This document shows, piece after piece, positions 5,375 to 5,416 of a stretch of 5,416 nt of DNA (its first letter is position 1; the number at the start of each line of letters is the position of its first letter). The translations under genes and the position numbers were made by a program. Location: the NCBI GenBank assembly GCA_001805765.1, contig MHGW01000041.1:1-5416 (forward strand), in the 5' to 3' direction. This DNA is from Omnitrophica WOR_2 bacterium RIFCSPLOWO2_01_FULL_41_12 (lineage in GTDB: Bacteria; Omnitrophota; Gorgyraeia; Gygaellales; Profunditerraquicolaceae). Below the pieces are notes generated by a model that ran no database searches, was not told where the DNA came from, and saw nothing but the letters and a program-made list of their open reading frames with translations.

Positions 5375-5416
5375 ATGGACGCCCTGGGTTTCTTGAGGCT
5401 CTTAGATGATCTGCGG
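5375..5416 (+). CDS. Start of an unidentified gene, cut by window end
   Basis: Only 14 codons are present, giving MDALGFLRLLDDLR. The call rests on context: a strong promoter at 5206-5233, a good ribosome binding site at 5363-5367 and an open frame to the last base. The short peptide is amphipathic and too short to assign to any family. A long leader suggests post-transcriptional control or high expression, but nothing more can be said of function. Confidence 0.65.
   Translation, partial: MDALGFLRLLDDLR

Noticed and set aside
1..5416. CRISPR array or other tandem repeat system
   Set aside because: No regularly spaced repeats are visible on either strand; the only strong inverted repeat outside RNA structures is the element in eno.

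Overview
The window looks like a bacterial chromosome segment with a housekeeping block and an accessory gene. In order, all on the + strand, it holds the C-terminal three quarters of enolase, an FtsB/DivIC-type division protein, an initiator tRNA gene split by a group I intron that carries its own endonuclease gene, a small membrane protein of unknown role, an intrinsic terminator, a large GH94-like glycoside phosphorylase, and then a strong promoter, a possibly structured leader and the first 14 codons of another gene. The moderate to low GC, the eno-ftsB adjacency and the GH94-like protein fit an uncultured Gram-negative lineage such as Omnitrophota. That taxon is a guess from general resemblance only.

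Positions 1-2589 read as one transcription unit. eno and ftsB are 3 bases apart, and the tRNA gene begins 10 bases after ftsB. A small membrane-protein gene with a strong Shine-Dalgarno sequence starts 23 bases after the tRNA CCA. The first convincing terminator is at 2564-2589. No promoter is evident inside this block, so the tRNA would have to be cut from an mRNA-like precursor as well as spliced.

Two mobile or selfish insertions stand out. First, the eno reading frame contains a 57-base palindromic element (16-base perfect inverted repeats flanked by a TAAA duplication). It adds exactly 19 codons at a surface loop and leaves every catalytic motif intact, so it looks like an in-frame, protein-coding repeat insertion. 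Second, the initiator tRNA anticodon loop is interrupted by a 631-nt group IC3-type intron whose helices P1 to P9 and P10 can all be drawn. Its P1 loop holds a PD-(D/E)XK homing endonuclease gene of the I-Ssp6803I kind (the enzyme of the Synechocystis tRNA-fMet intron). That reading frame starts 3 bases inside the intron and runs through P2-P6, ending just before P7, so splicing and translation of the endonuclease should compete.

The downstream half is a separate unit. The 863-residue protein has the sequence signatures of inverting glycoside phosphorylases, but its sugar specificity cannot be read from sequence. The last gene is cut off by the window end and is not identifiable.
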